Source: Saprospiraceae bacterium
Lineage (GTDB): Bacteria; Bacteroidota; Bacteroidia; Chitinophagales; Saprospiraceae
Length of the DNA stretch: 64,000 bases
Direction of reading: 5' to 3'
Assembly (NCBI GenBank): GCA_020631405.1
Contig: JAHDHH010000017.1
Location: forward strand, 1-64,000
The notes beneath the pieces are model-generated. The model was not told where the DNA came from. It did no database searches and worked only from the letters and a program-made list of their open reading frames with translations. Position numbers and translations under genes: made by a program. This document shows, piece after piece, positions 46,001-52,379 of this stretch; the first letter of the stretch is position 1, and each line of letters starts with the position of its first letter.

Positions 46001-48570
46001 AATGGTCCACTAATGCAACGCAGTCATCTTTAGTCGTGAATGAGGGAGGAACTTATACTGTAACTATAACTAGTGCCACTGGATGTGCATCAGTACAATC
46101 AGCCAATATTATTGTCAATAGTACAGATCAAGCGACTATTACAATAATAGATGGCTCAGGTACGAGTGCAACCGGTGAGGAATTCTGCAATGGAGAAATA
46201 ATTACTCTTGTGGCTGGAGATGGTGTATCCTACTCCTGGAGTGATGGTTCTACGGCCGCATCACGAACAGTATCAAGCTCAGGTGACTATAGTGTGACTG
46301 TCACCAATCAATTTGGATGTCAATCTTCCGCATCTCAACAGGTATTATTCAATGAAGGTCCAGAAAGTCAAATATTAGTAAGCGAAGCATCAGGCTCGCA
46401 ATCTGACGATGGGATAATTTGCCAAGGTGATTCTGCAACACTTACAGTTTCAGAAGCCGTAAGTGTTATTTGGAGTGATAACAGTACATCAAGTAGCATA
46501 TCTGTAAGTGAGACAGGGACCTACTCCGTGACTATTACCGGTGCTGGTGGATGTACTTCAATTGCCTCAGTGGATATTAATAGTGCTCCCTTCGCTGAAG
46601 GAGGAATTGCAGTAAGCGAAGATTCTGGAAATCTGATAGATGATGGAAGGATTTGTTCGGGAGATATTGTGGAGGTCTCAGCTTTTGGAGGGGAGACATA
46701 TCTTTGGGAAGATGGAAGCAGTTCTTCATTGAGAATCATACAGAGTGCTGGAACATATACTGTCACTATTACTAATAACAATGGCTGTTCTAGTGTGGAA
46801 TCTATTGAAATCATTGAAGATGCTTTACCTACTGTGGCAATTGCAATAAGTGAGTTTTCTGGTAACATTCCTAATGATGGAATATTATGCAGTGGAGATC
46901 AAGCAACAATGCAAGCTAGTGGAGGAGACTCGTACCTTTGGAATGATGGGAGTAATAACTCTTCTAAGACAGTAGATGTATCAGGGATATATGGAGTTAC
47001 TGTCAGTAATGCTAATGGATGCATAGCTACAGCAGAGAGTCAGATAGAGGTAGTTGAAGCAATAGCTGGCACAATTACAATTCAAGATGCTTCTGGTATT
47101 ACACAGAATGATGGTGTGCTTTGTGAAGGAGATCAGGCTGTATTGAATGCCATTGGAGGAGAAGGTTATACTTGGAGTACTGGTAGTGCTAATGCTTCTA
47201 TTGTAGTGAATCAATCAGGAGAATACCAAGTCACAGTAGTGGATAATAATGGGTGCCTTAGTCAATCAACTGCAGAGGTCAATGTTTACGAAGTAGACCA
47301 ATTAGCTATTGCTTTAGTTGAAGATTCGGGCAATACTCCCAATGATGGAATTCTATGTGATGGCGATATAGCTAGTCTTCAAGTGCAAGGTGGATCATCC
47401 ATAACTTGGTCAGATGGATCTACTGATAGCAACCTATCAGTGAGTGAAGAAGGTGTTTACACAGTGTCTTCAACTAATGAGTTTGGCTGTGTCTCTTCAG
47501 AAGCTACCTCGATAAGTTACAATGATATACCAGAATTGGATATTACGAGTGAAGAGAGTTCTGGAGTACAAGCCAATGATAACAAATTGTGTGCAGGCGA
47601 AAATGCAATATTGACTGCTACCTCAAATGAAACCATTATATGGGAAAATAATACAAACCAAGCTGTAAGAGTAGTCGGCGATCCTGGTATTTACAGGGCT
47701 CAAGCAACTAATCAGTTTGGCTGTACGACTGTAAAAGAAGTAACAATTGAAGTCTTCGAAAATCCGGAAGTTGATATCGAGGTTACAGAAAATTCTGGAG
47801 GCATAGCCAATGATGGTATTATTGATTTTGGCGATGAAGCTTTGCTGAGAAGTACAGGGGCTAACTCATATTTGTGGGAAGATGGTTCAACTGTAGATGT
47901 CAGGTTCGTAGATACAGAAGGAGAATACCAAGTAGAAGGAGCAAGTATCGAAGGTTGTAAAGACTCTGATGTAGCTTCTATTATATATTCTGTTGTTCTT
48001 TCTCTTAAATCAATTCAGGTAGATGCAGAAGTCAGTAGGGAAGGAATTAATCTTTCATGGAGTATCAATAGTGATAATCATATTGAATCCTATACAATTG
48101 AGAAAGGAACTGCCAATCATGAATTTGAAGCGATTGGGAATGTTGTAGCAGAAGGTAGCTCAGATATAGCTAGATACACATATTTGGATTCAAGTGTTGA
48201 TGGAGGAGAAGGCTATTATTATCGGATTAAGGGTAATACGTATGCTGGCGAACCAATATATAGTGCAGTAGTATACATTGATGTACCAATTGGGACTGAA
48301 AATGAATTACAATCATTAGCATATCCAAACCCAGTAATAAATACAATAACATTCAATGTTGATGTGCAAGAAGAGGGGAGTGAAGTAGAATTGGACTTAG
48401 CAGATGAAAGTGGTAGAGTGCTTTGGAGCAATTACCTACTTGACGAAGGAGCTAGGATTGGAGAGGCAGCCTATTTTGTAGATTTATCTTCACTCAATCC
48501 TGGAATATATTTGATAAAGCTACGCGTTGGTAGGACTGCAAAGACTCACAAAGTGATTATCATAGATTAG
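43024..48570 (+). CDS. Secreted M43 metalloprotease with 14 Ig/PKD-like repeats and T9SS sorting domain (copy 1)
   Basis: An 1848-aa exported protein. Order: signal peptide (1-20, ending VVGAQ); M43 catalytic domain with zinc motif HEFGHFFNLFH (190-200) and Met-turn NLMSYY (Met270); FN3-like domain (~312-402); GEVED domain (~405-560, with SIWIDANQDGDFSDSGELLYQ); fourteen ~78-aa repeats (~571-1656); a second FN3-like segment; and a T9SS type A sorting domain (YPNPVINTITF.., SSLNPGIYLIKL) in the last ~88 residues. M43 enzymes (cytophagalysin, pappalysin) cleave peptide bonds in secreted or matrix proteins; the target here is unknown. The last bases overlap the convergent TauE/SafE gene by 11 nt. 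First of four paralogs on this strand. Confidence 0.92.
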   Translation: MNSFVLRILILFLTCSVVGAQQSIEIQDLSSYSHNRCGVKPPTKDQIKYTLDVIDRASFNRNSGTTQLPIRLHIVTEDDGTGGVDLDYVNLCIAQLNNRFYELSIEWYIVDMNYISSSNYYDFEAMTDEEGLCQPHEMSDAVNIFFVNSLTVDSYSVCGFSYYPADMQQSLRMFMKNECVESATNGTFVHEFGHFFNLFHTHEYTSNGNTAPNAEHVARIGLQSNCGTAGDLLCDTNADPAGNINSNCIYIDGATDSFGNTYNPPVSNLMSYYPKTCGWIFTDQQYTRMGNALATRLAHTNYDVDGAQPNIVNDPSGLNVTINGQYQVVISWNDNASNESGYLIERSLDGVTFEPLFLGGVGPDITSYIDSGVNANTMYYYRVKASNDDPDHYSNIANVFSGQLYCIPSHQFDNCTAAGVGVGIQEFDLSAGGTSLMNVTSGCDGPLSIFTGLVSPPTLNTNDTYDFNVVYVNSGGVYIEQNISIWIDANQDGDFSDSGELLYQSNLTPPANVFFGESITIPMCAEAGLTTLRVRTRYLPNGPVEDPCEYYNFGETEDYPVTIISSGGSSSIIGFTENSGTPNDGTICDGDQVTLTASGGTSYLWDDNSTNAVRIVNSGGTYTVTVTDDGGCVMAESITINSTVNPNATIFISETSGSTNDDGLLCNGDSAQLLAGGGSNFLWENNSLLPFRTISSSGTYAVTVTTSNGCSDSAEVDLQFSSAEAAIAISEFSGANNDDGLLCNGETALLTASGGVSYNWQDGLTSPTRNVTSSGTYSVTVYDAAGCSGSSSIDVTVLSSEGTNIAIDEESGTTPNDGQLCQGDFATLSASGGVSYLWSTTDTQPTINVDISGMYAVTITGQNGCTAVESANIIVNSIDQATITIIDGSGTSATGEEFCNGEVVTLMAGDGVAYLWNDGSTAASRTVSSSGDYSVTVTNQFGCQSSASQQVIFNDGPVGGLAIIETSGVQVDDGMICLGDAAMLIASGGISYQWSTNATQSSLVVNEGGTYTVTITSATGCASVQSANIIVNSTDQATITIIDGSGTSATGEEFCNGEIITLVAGDGVSYSWSDGSTAASRTVSSSGDYSVTVTNQFGCQSSASQQVLFNEGPESQILVSEASGSQSDDGIICQGDSATLTVSEAVSVIWSDNSTSSSISVSETGTYSVTITGAGGCTSIASVDINSAPFAEGGIAVSEDSGNLIDDGRICSGDIVEVSAFGGETYLWEDGSSSSLRIIQSAGTYTVTITNNNGCSSVESIEIIEDALPTVAIAISEFSGNIPNDGILCSGDQATMQASGGDSYLWNDGSNNSSKTVDVSGIYGVTVSNANGCIATAESQIEVVEAIAGTITIQDASGITQNDGVLCEGDQAVLNAIGGEGYTWSTGSANASIVVNQSGEYQVTVVDNNGCLSQSTAEVNVYEVDQLAIALVEDSGNTPNDGILCDGDIASLQVQGGSSITWSDGSTDSNLSVSEEGVYTVSSTNEFGCVSSEATSISYNDIPELDITSEESSGVQANDNKLCAGENAILTATSNETIIWENNTNQAVRVVGDPGIYRAQATNQFGCTTVKEVTIEVFENPEVDIEVTENSGGIANDGIIDFGDEALLRSTGANSYLWEDGSTVDVRFVDTEGEYQVEGASIEGCKDSDVASIIYSVVLSLKSIQVDAEVSREGINLSWSINSDNHIESYTIEKGTANHEFEAIGNVVAEGSSDIARYTYLDSSVDGGEGYYYRIKGNTYAGEPIYSAVVYIDVPIGTENELQSLAYPNPVINTITFNVDVQEEGSEVELDLADESGRVLWSNYLLDEGARIGEAAYFVDLSSLNPGIYLIKLRVGRTAKTHKVIIID
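45631..45895 (+). repeat. Recent long direct repeat, unit A (pair with 46099-46363)
   Basis: These 265 bases, covering repeat unit 5 and the end of unit 4, are nearly identical to 46099-46363. Long stretches are exact, for example the coding for GSGTSATGEEFCNG and for RTVSSSGDYSVTVTN. The offset is 468 bp, exactly two 78-codon units, so it fits a two-unit duplication or gene conversion within the array. Confidence 0.85.
46099..46363 (+). repeat. Recent long direct repeat, unit B (pair with 45631-45895)
   Basis: Second member of the pair, covering repeat unit 7 and the end of unit 6. Differences from unit A are clustered in the middle (VAYLWNDG versus VSYSWSDG), while both flanks are almost exact, as expected if divergence began recently or conversion was patchy. 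Confidence 0.85.
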
Positions 48571-49342
48571 TAATAAGGTCAAATACTCCAAATTGTCTCA
48601 GAACAACTAGACAAACAATGATCACTAGTATACGATACGCATAGACTCCAGCATTTTCGTAAGTTGTAGCATATTGAGCTGCTAGGATGCCTCCTAACGT
48701 CTGTCCGATTGCGATAATCGCTCCATACTTCCAGTCTACTAAACCTTGGAAGTGAAAAATGGCTAATACCACTGTGGTGTACAATGCAATAACAAATACC
48801 TTAATACCATTGGCCACAATGATATCATAGCGAACAATCAAAACTGTAGCCGCCAGAAAAAATATGCCCATGCCCATTTGAATAAATCCTCCATAGAACC
48901 CAAGAACTAGAAAGAGAGGTGCTGACAGGTATACTGGAAGCTTTCGTCTTGATTCGCTTTGTTTTGGAGATATCCAGCGTTTAGGATTTACGAGAATGAC
49001 AATAAGCATTGCCGCCATTAAAAACCTGAATACTTGATCAAATTGGTCATTAGATACTTGAGTTGCGGTAATAACTCCCACTATTGCTCCAATAAAGGTA
49101 AAAGCTGCAATATCCCACACCTCGCGGAGCTTAAGTGTTTTGTATTTTAAGAAAACAAGGCTAGATGCAGAACTTTGAAATAATGCTCCTATTCTATTGC
49201 TGCCATTAGCTACATTGCTTGGAAGGCCTAGGACTTCTGTAAGAATGCTCAGTGTAATAGCAGAGCCATTTCCAGCAAAAGTATTAATTACTCCTGCCAT
49301 GAATCCTCCCACAATACAAACGGCTAATTGCCATATCTCCAT
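48560..49342 (-). CDS. TauE/SafE family permease
   Basis: A 260-aa inner-membrane protein with about eight hydrophobic segments. It begins LAVCIVGGFMAGVINTFAGNGSAITLSIL, the TauE/SafE signature (usual GxGGG), followed by SNRIGALFQSSASSLVF and a second-half repeat GFYGGFIQMGMGIFFLAATVL. The family exports or imports sulfite, sulfoacetate or other organic anions; the substrate is not evident. It lies 14 nt downstream of an Lrp/AsnC regulator and likely shares its transcript. Its end overlaps the end of protease copy 1. Confidence 0.85.
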   Translation of the reverse strand: MEIWQLAVCIVGGFMAGVINTFAGNGSAITLSILTEVLGLPSNVANGSNRIGALFQSSASSLVFLKYKTLKLREVWDIAAFTFIGAIVGVITATQVSNDQFDQVFRFLMAAMLIVILVNPKRWISPKQSESRRKLPVYLSAPLFLVLGFYGGFIQMGMGIFFLAATVLIVRYDIIVANGIKVFVIALYTTVVLAIFHFQGLVDWKYGAIIAIGQTLGGILAAQYATTYENAGVYAYRILVIIVCLVVLRQFGVFDLITNL

Positions 49343-49356
49343 AGGCCGAAGATAGT

Positions 49357-49800
49357 TTAAAGAGTAATGTTTTTATTGATTCCCTCGTGTAAAGAAATGA
49401 AGGTTTCAGTTCTTGAGATCCCATCAATATTTTGAATGTGATTACTGAGTATTTCCATCAGGTGGATATTGTCTTTGGCATAAATCTTAGCAAAAATGGA
49501 GTAAGTGCCAGTCGTAAAGTGAGCTTCTAAGACGTTTGGTACTTTGTTCATCGCATTGATTACACTTGTATAATGTTTAGCTTTTTCTAAAAAGACACCA
49601 ATGTAAGCTATCGTCTTTAGTTCAATTTTAGGTAAGTCGATAATAGCAGTGTATTTCTGAATGATACCTGCTTGCTCCAACTTAGTAATTCTCTGCTGGG
49701 TCGCTACATTCGAAATTTTCAAACTGTTAGCAATCTTAGTAGTAGTAACTCTACTATTCTTAACTAATGCGTTAATAATCTTAATGTCTATGGCGTCCAT
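49357..49800 (-). CDS. Lrp/AsnC family regulator divergent from asnB
   Basis: A 147-aa regulator with an N-terminal winged helix-turn-helix (IDIKIINALVKNSRVTTTKIANSLKISNVATQQRITKLEQAGII) and a C-terminal RAM domain (AKHYTSVINAMNKVPNVLEAHFTTGTYSIFAKIYA). It is divergent from asnB with only 80 nt between, and upstream of a TauE/SafE permease. In E. coli AsnC is encoded next to asnA and controls it in response to asparagine; a matching role for asnB here is an inference from position. It is a diverged paralog of the regulator at 15194-15658. Confidence 0.9.
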   Translation of the reverse strand: MDAIDIKIINALVKNSRVTTTKIANSLKISNVATQQRITKLEQAGIIQKYTAIIDLPKIELKTIAYIGVFLEKAKHYTSVINAMNKVPNVLEAHFTTGTYSIFAKIYAKDNIHLMEILSNHIQNIDGISRTETFISLHEGINKNITL

Positions 49801-49809
49801 GATTAAAAA

Positions 49810-49852
49810 AGTTAATTATAATTGCAAAATTAGTTAATATTATATATTTTTG
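49810..49852 (+). promoter_or_regulatory. asnB promoter with candidate Lrp/AsnC operator
   Basis: TTG at 49822-49824 and TATTTTTG at 49845-49852 (TAnnTTTG) are 20 nt apart, giving a promoter for asnB. The -33 element lies between two copies of AGTTAAT (49810-49816 and 49832-49838) set 22 bp apart, about two helical turns. The segment is also a partial dyad centred on ATTGCAAAAT. This layout would suit binding by the divergent regulator. Confidence 0.5.
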
Positions 49853-49880
49853 ACCTAATAATTACTTAAAATATAAAGAT

Positions 49881-51548
49881 ATGTGTGGTATTGTAGGTAT
49901 CCTAGAACTAAAAGTAAAACCAGAAACACTGAGAACATGTGCCTTAGATATGTCAAAGAGCATTAGACATAGAGGTCCAGATTGGTCAGGAATATATGTT
50001 GGAGAACATGCCGTAATAGCCCATGAAAGGCTAGCAATCGTAGATCCGGCATCAGGTGGACAACCATTATTTAATTCTGATAAGACCATTGTTCTAGCAG
50101 CTAACGGAGAAATCTATAATCATAGAGAACTTAGAAGGGAGTTTGAGGGCAGTTATGATTTTCAAACTGAGTCTGACTGTGAAGTCATAATAGCGTTATA
50201 TGAGAAATATGGGGCTGATTTTATTGAAAAGCTCAATGGAATATTTGGATTTGTCCTGCATGATATAAAAAACAACACTTACCTAGTTGCCAGAGATCAT
50301 ATGGGTATCATCCCATTATATCATGGTACGGACGAACATGGAAATTACATGGTTGCATCTGAGCTTAAGGCTCTGGAAGGTGTATGTAACAAGATAGAAG
50401 TCTTCTTGCCGGGACATTATAAGACACAGAGTAGTGAGCAACTACAATCATGGTACACTAGAGATTGGATGGACTACGAAAACGTCAAGGACAATGTATC
50501 ATCTAAAGAAGAATTAAGAGCTGCATTAGAAGCCTCAGTAAAGAGGCAACTAATGTCAGATGTACCTTATGGAGTATTATTGAGTGGTGGATTAGATTCA
50601 TCACTTACTGCTGCTATTGCAAAAATGTATGCTGCTAAAAGAGTAGAGTCTGATAGTGAGCAAGACGCTTGGTATCCACAGTTACACTCTTTTGCAATTG
50701 GTCTTATTGGGTCACCAGACTTAGCAGCATCTAGAAAGGTAGCTGACCAGATAGGTACAGTACATCACGAAGTGAGTTTTACAGTACAGGAAGGCATAGA
50801 TGCAATCAAAGATGTAATCTATCATCTAGAGACGTATGACATTACTACTATCAGGGCTTCAACTCCCATGTACTTGTTGGCTAGAGTCATTAAATCTATG
50901 GGGATTAAGATGGTCCTTTCTGGAGAAGGTGCAGATGAGATTTTTGGAGGTTATCTCTATTTTCATAAGGCACCTGATGCCAAAGCATTTCATGAAGAGA
51001 CAGTCAGAAAACTCTCTAAACTCTATCTCTATGATTGTCTAAGAGCTAATAAGTCTCTTGCAGCTTGGGGAGTAGAGGGTAGAGTGCCATTCCTAGATAA
51101 GGAATTTATGGATGTAGCAATGCGTCTTAATCCAAAGGATAAGATGTGTGGAAATGGTAAGATGGAAAAGTACATCCTTAGAGAAACATTTGAAGACTAC
51201 TTGCCACATGAAGTAGCTTGGAGGCAGAAAGAGCAATTTTCTGACGGTGTTGGGTATAATTGGATCGACTCTCTCAAAGTGTTAGTAGAAGAGCAAATAT
51301 CAGATGAACAGCTTGCTAATGCGGCGTTTAAGTATCCAATCAACCCTCCTGCAACTAAGGAAGAATATTACTATCGTACCATATTTACTGAACACTTTCC
51401 TTCTGATCAAGCAGCTTCTACGGTACCATCAGTGCCATCAATTGCTTGTAGTAGTCCTGTTGCACTAGAGTGGGACGAATCTTTTAAGAATCAAAATGAG
51501 CCATCAGGACGAGCTATATCTATGGTACATGAGCAGGCATATGATTAG
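49881..51548 (+). CDS. asnB: Asparagine synthase B (glutamine-hydrolysing)
   Basis: A 555-aa enzyme that makes asparagine from aspartate, glutamine and ATP. Cys2 (MCGIVGI) is the glutaminase nucleophile. The N-terminal domain also shows RHRGPDWSG and NGEIYNHRELR. The synthetase domain has the ATP-binding PP-loop LLSGGLDSSLTAAI, LSGEGADEIFGGY and GVEGRVPFLDKEFM. Length matches E. coli AsnB (554 aa). The C-terminus ends in an Ala/Ser/Pro-rich tail. It is followed by a strong terminator. Confidence 0.96.
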   Translation: MCGIVGILELKVKPETLRTCALDMSKSIRHRGPDWSGIYVGEHAVIAHERLAIVDPASGGQPLFNSDKTIVLAANGEIYNHRELRREFEGSYDFQTESDCEVIIALYEKYGADFIEKLNGIFGFVLHDIKNNTYLVARDHMGIIPLYHGTDEHGNYMVASELKALEGVCNKIEVFLPGHYKTQSSEQLQSWYTRDWMDYENVKDNVSSKEELRAALEASVKRQLMSDVPYGVLLSGGLDSSLTAAIAKMYAAKRVESDSEQDAWYPQLHSFAIGLIGSPDLAASRKVADQIGTVHHEVSFTVQEGIDAIKDVIYHLETYDITTIRASTPMYLLARVIKSMGIKMVLSGEGADEIFGGYLYFHKAPDAKAFHEETVRKLSKLYLYDCLRANKSLAAWGVEGRVPFLDKEFMDVAMRLNPKDKMCGNGKMEKYILRETFEDYLPHEVAWRQKEQFSDGVGYNWIDSLKVLVEEQISDEQLANAAFKYPINPPATKEEYYYRTIFTEHFPSDQAASTVPSVPSIACSSPVALEWDESFKNQNEPSGRAISMVHEQAYD

Positions 51549-51602
51549 AATTCGAAAAGAATAGGTTGATTGGCGTAAAAAATGGGTTAATCAGCTTAAA
51601 AA

Positions 51603-51634
51603 GGGAGGTAAACGAAGAGTTGCCTCCCTTTTTT
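51603..51634 (+). terminator. Rho-independent terminator after asnB
   Basis: GGGAGGTAA (51603-51611) pairs with TTGCCTCCC (51620-51628), one T-G wobble, with an 8-nt loop and a run of six T. Confidence 0.88.
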
Positions 51635-51712
51635 ATTGGTCAAATGGTGTGTTTTTGTCTATTTGTAGGGTCTATGTAGGGTCTAAGTATACTGTCAGTA
51701 GAAGCTAATGCC

Positions 51713-51743
51713 TTGATATGGGGCACTTGTTGATTTATCTTTG
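51713..51743 (+). promoter_or_regulatory. Promoter of the small secreted protein gene
   Basis: TTG at 51713-51715 and TATCTTTG at 51736-51743, an exact TAnnTTTG, are 20 nt apart. The ATG at 51779 is 36 nt downstream. Confidence 0.65.
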
Positions 51744-51778
51744 ATATACAATCATTAAGCAACACCAAATTCTAGATT

Positions 51779-52159
51779 ATGAACAACTTCTTTACAACTT
51801 TAATCGGAACTGCTCTCATCTTGTTGACAATGTCAACAGCAATTATGGCAGATCACGGGCCAATCATTAAAAGCACTGACAACGAACATGTAGAATGGTC
51901 TTCAGACTCTAGTATGCTTTTCGAAGAGCTAGTATCGGCAACATTCAATTCTGAGTCGGAAAAATTAAATCTTAAGACATTAATCAATGTCGAGTTTATT
52001 CAACTCATTGATGCGCAAGGAAATCTTGAATTCCAAATGCCCATCATGAGTGATAATATTCATTTATCACTGAGGGAGTTTGACCCTGGTTTGTATCAAT
52101 TGAACCTACTGTTTTCTGGAGAAGACACATATCAGTCCTCCGAACTTACAATCAAGTAA
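51779..52159 (+). CDS. Small secreted protein resembling a stand-alone sorting-type domain
   Basis: A 126-aa protein with a signal peptide (LIGTALILLTMSTAIMA). The C-terminal half (INVEFIQLIDAQGNLEFQMPI, then LSLREFDPGLYQLNLLFSG and ELTIK) has the strand order and the F.PG.Y turn of T9SS type A sorting domains, as in copy 2 (AQFTPGVYFIRT). It lacks the usual YPNP motif and any large passenger domain. It has its own promoter and lies just upstream of protease copy 2. It could be a decayed end of a lost protease gene or a small partner protein; neither is shown. Confidence 0.65.
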   Translation: MNNFFTTLIGTALILLTMSTAIMADHGPIIKSTDNEHVEWSSDSSMLFEELVSATFNSESEKLNLKTLINVEFIQLIDAQGNLEFQMPIMSDNIHLSLREFDPGLYQLNLLFSGEDTYQSSELTIK

Positions 52160-52198
52160 GTAGCAAGACTCATACAAAATATTAACTTTTTAAACCTT

Positions 52199-52344
52199 AC
52201 AGTACTGTAGTAGACTATTGAGAACAGTCTTCTACCCTAGCACAGTAGGATAGTTTTGAGGAGTCAGTAATGGCTCTTCATCCTATTCCTGAGTAACCTT
52301 TATCATAATATTATTCTATTAGTACTAATCCTCGATTAGTACTA
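52199..52344. promoter_or_regulatory. Palindrome-rich region upstream of protease copy 2
   Basis: Four inverted repeats lie within 146 nt: ACAGTACTGT (52199-52208); GTAGTAGACT-N9-AGTCTTCTAC (52207-52235, one mismatch); TAGGAT (52246-52251) with ATCCTA further on, enclosing an inner wobble stem; and TAGTACTAATC-CTC-GATTAGTACTA (52320-52344), perfect 11-bp arms. The last contains TAGTACTA twice. TAGTTTTG at 52251-52258 matches a -7 element, though it has no TTG partner and is 121 nt from the ATG. This may be an operator region or a structured leader. Confidence 0.5.
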
Positions 52345-52379
52345 GCATCCTATTGTCAAAACTGAGAAACTTGAACATT

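Larger units (their letters stand above)
44734..47995 (+). repeat. Array of 14 ~234-bp repeats encoding two-cysteine Ig/PKD-like modules (copy 1)
   Basis: Each unit encodes about 78 aa on the plan I.ISE.SG..NDG.LC.GD.A.L.A.GG.SYLW.DGS...RTV..SGTYSVTVTN..GC. The two cysteines (GxLCxGD and the terminal GC) probably pair. The pattern resembles the Ig-like/PKD-like CHU_C-associated modules of Bacteroidota. Most units have diverged, but units 5 and 7 are nearly identical. The fourteenth has DF instead of the first cysteine (DGIIDFGDEALL). Confidence 0.88.

Noticed and set aside
43024-48570. The large protease genes as products of assembly duplication
   Set aside because: The catalytic domains and repeats differ clearly in sequence and unit number; only the 265-bp pair is nearly identical, and it lies within one gene.
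48560-51548. The TauE/Lrp/asnB block as a mobile insertion splitting the protease locus
   Set aside because: No transposase, integrase, target duplication or inverted ends are seen, and base composition matches the surroundings.
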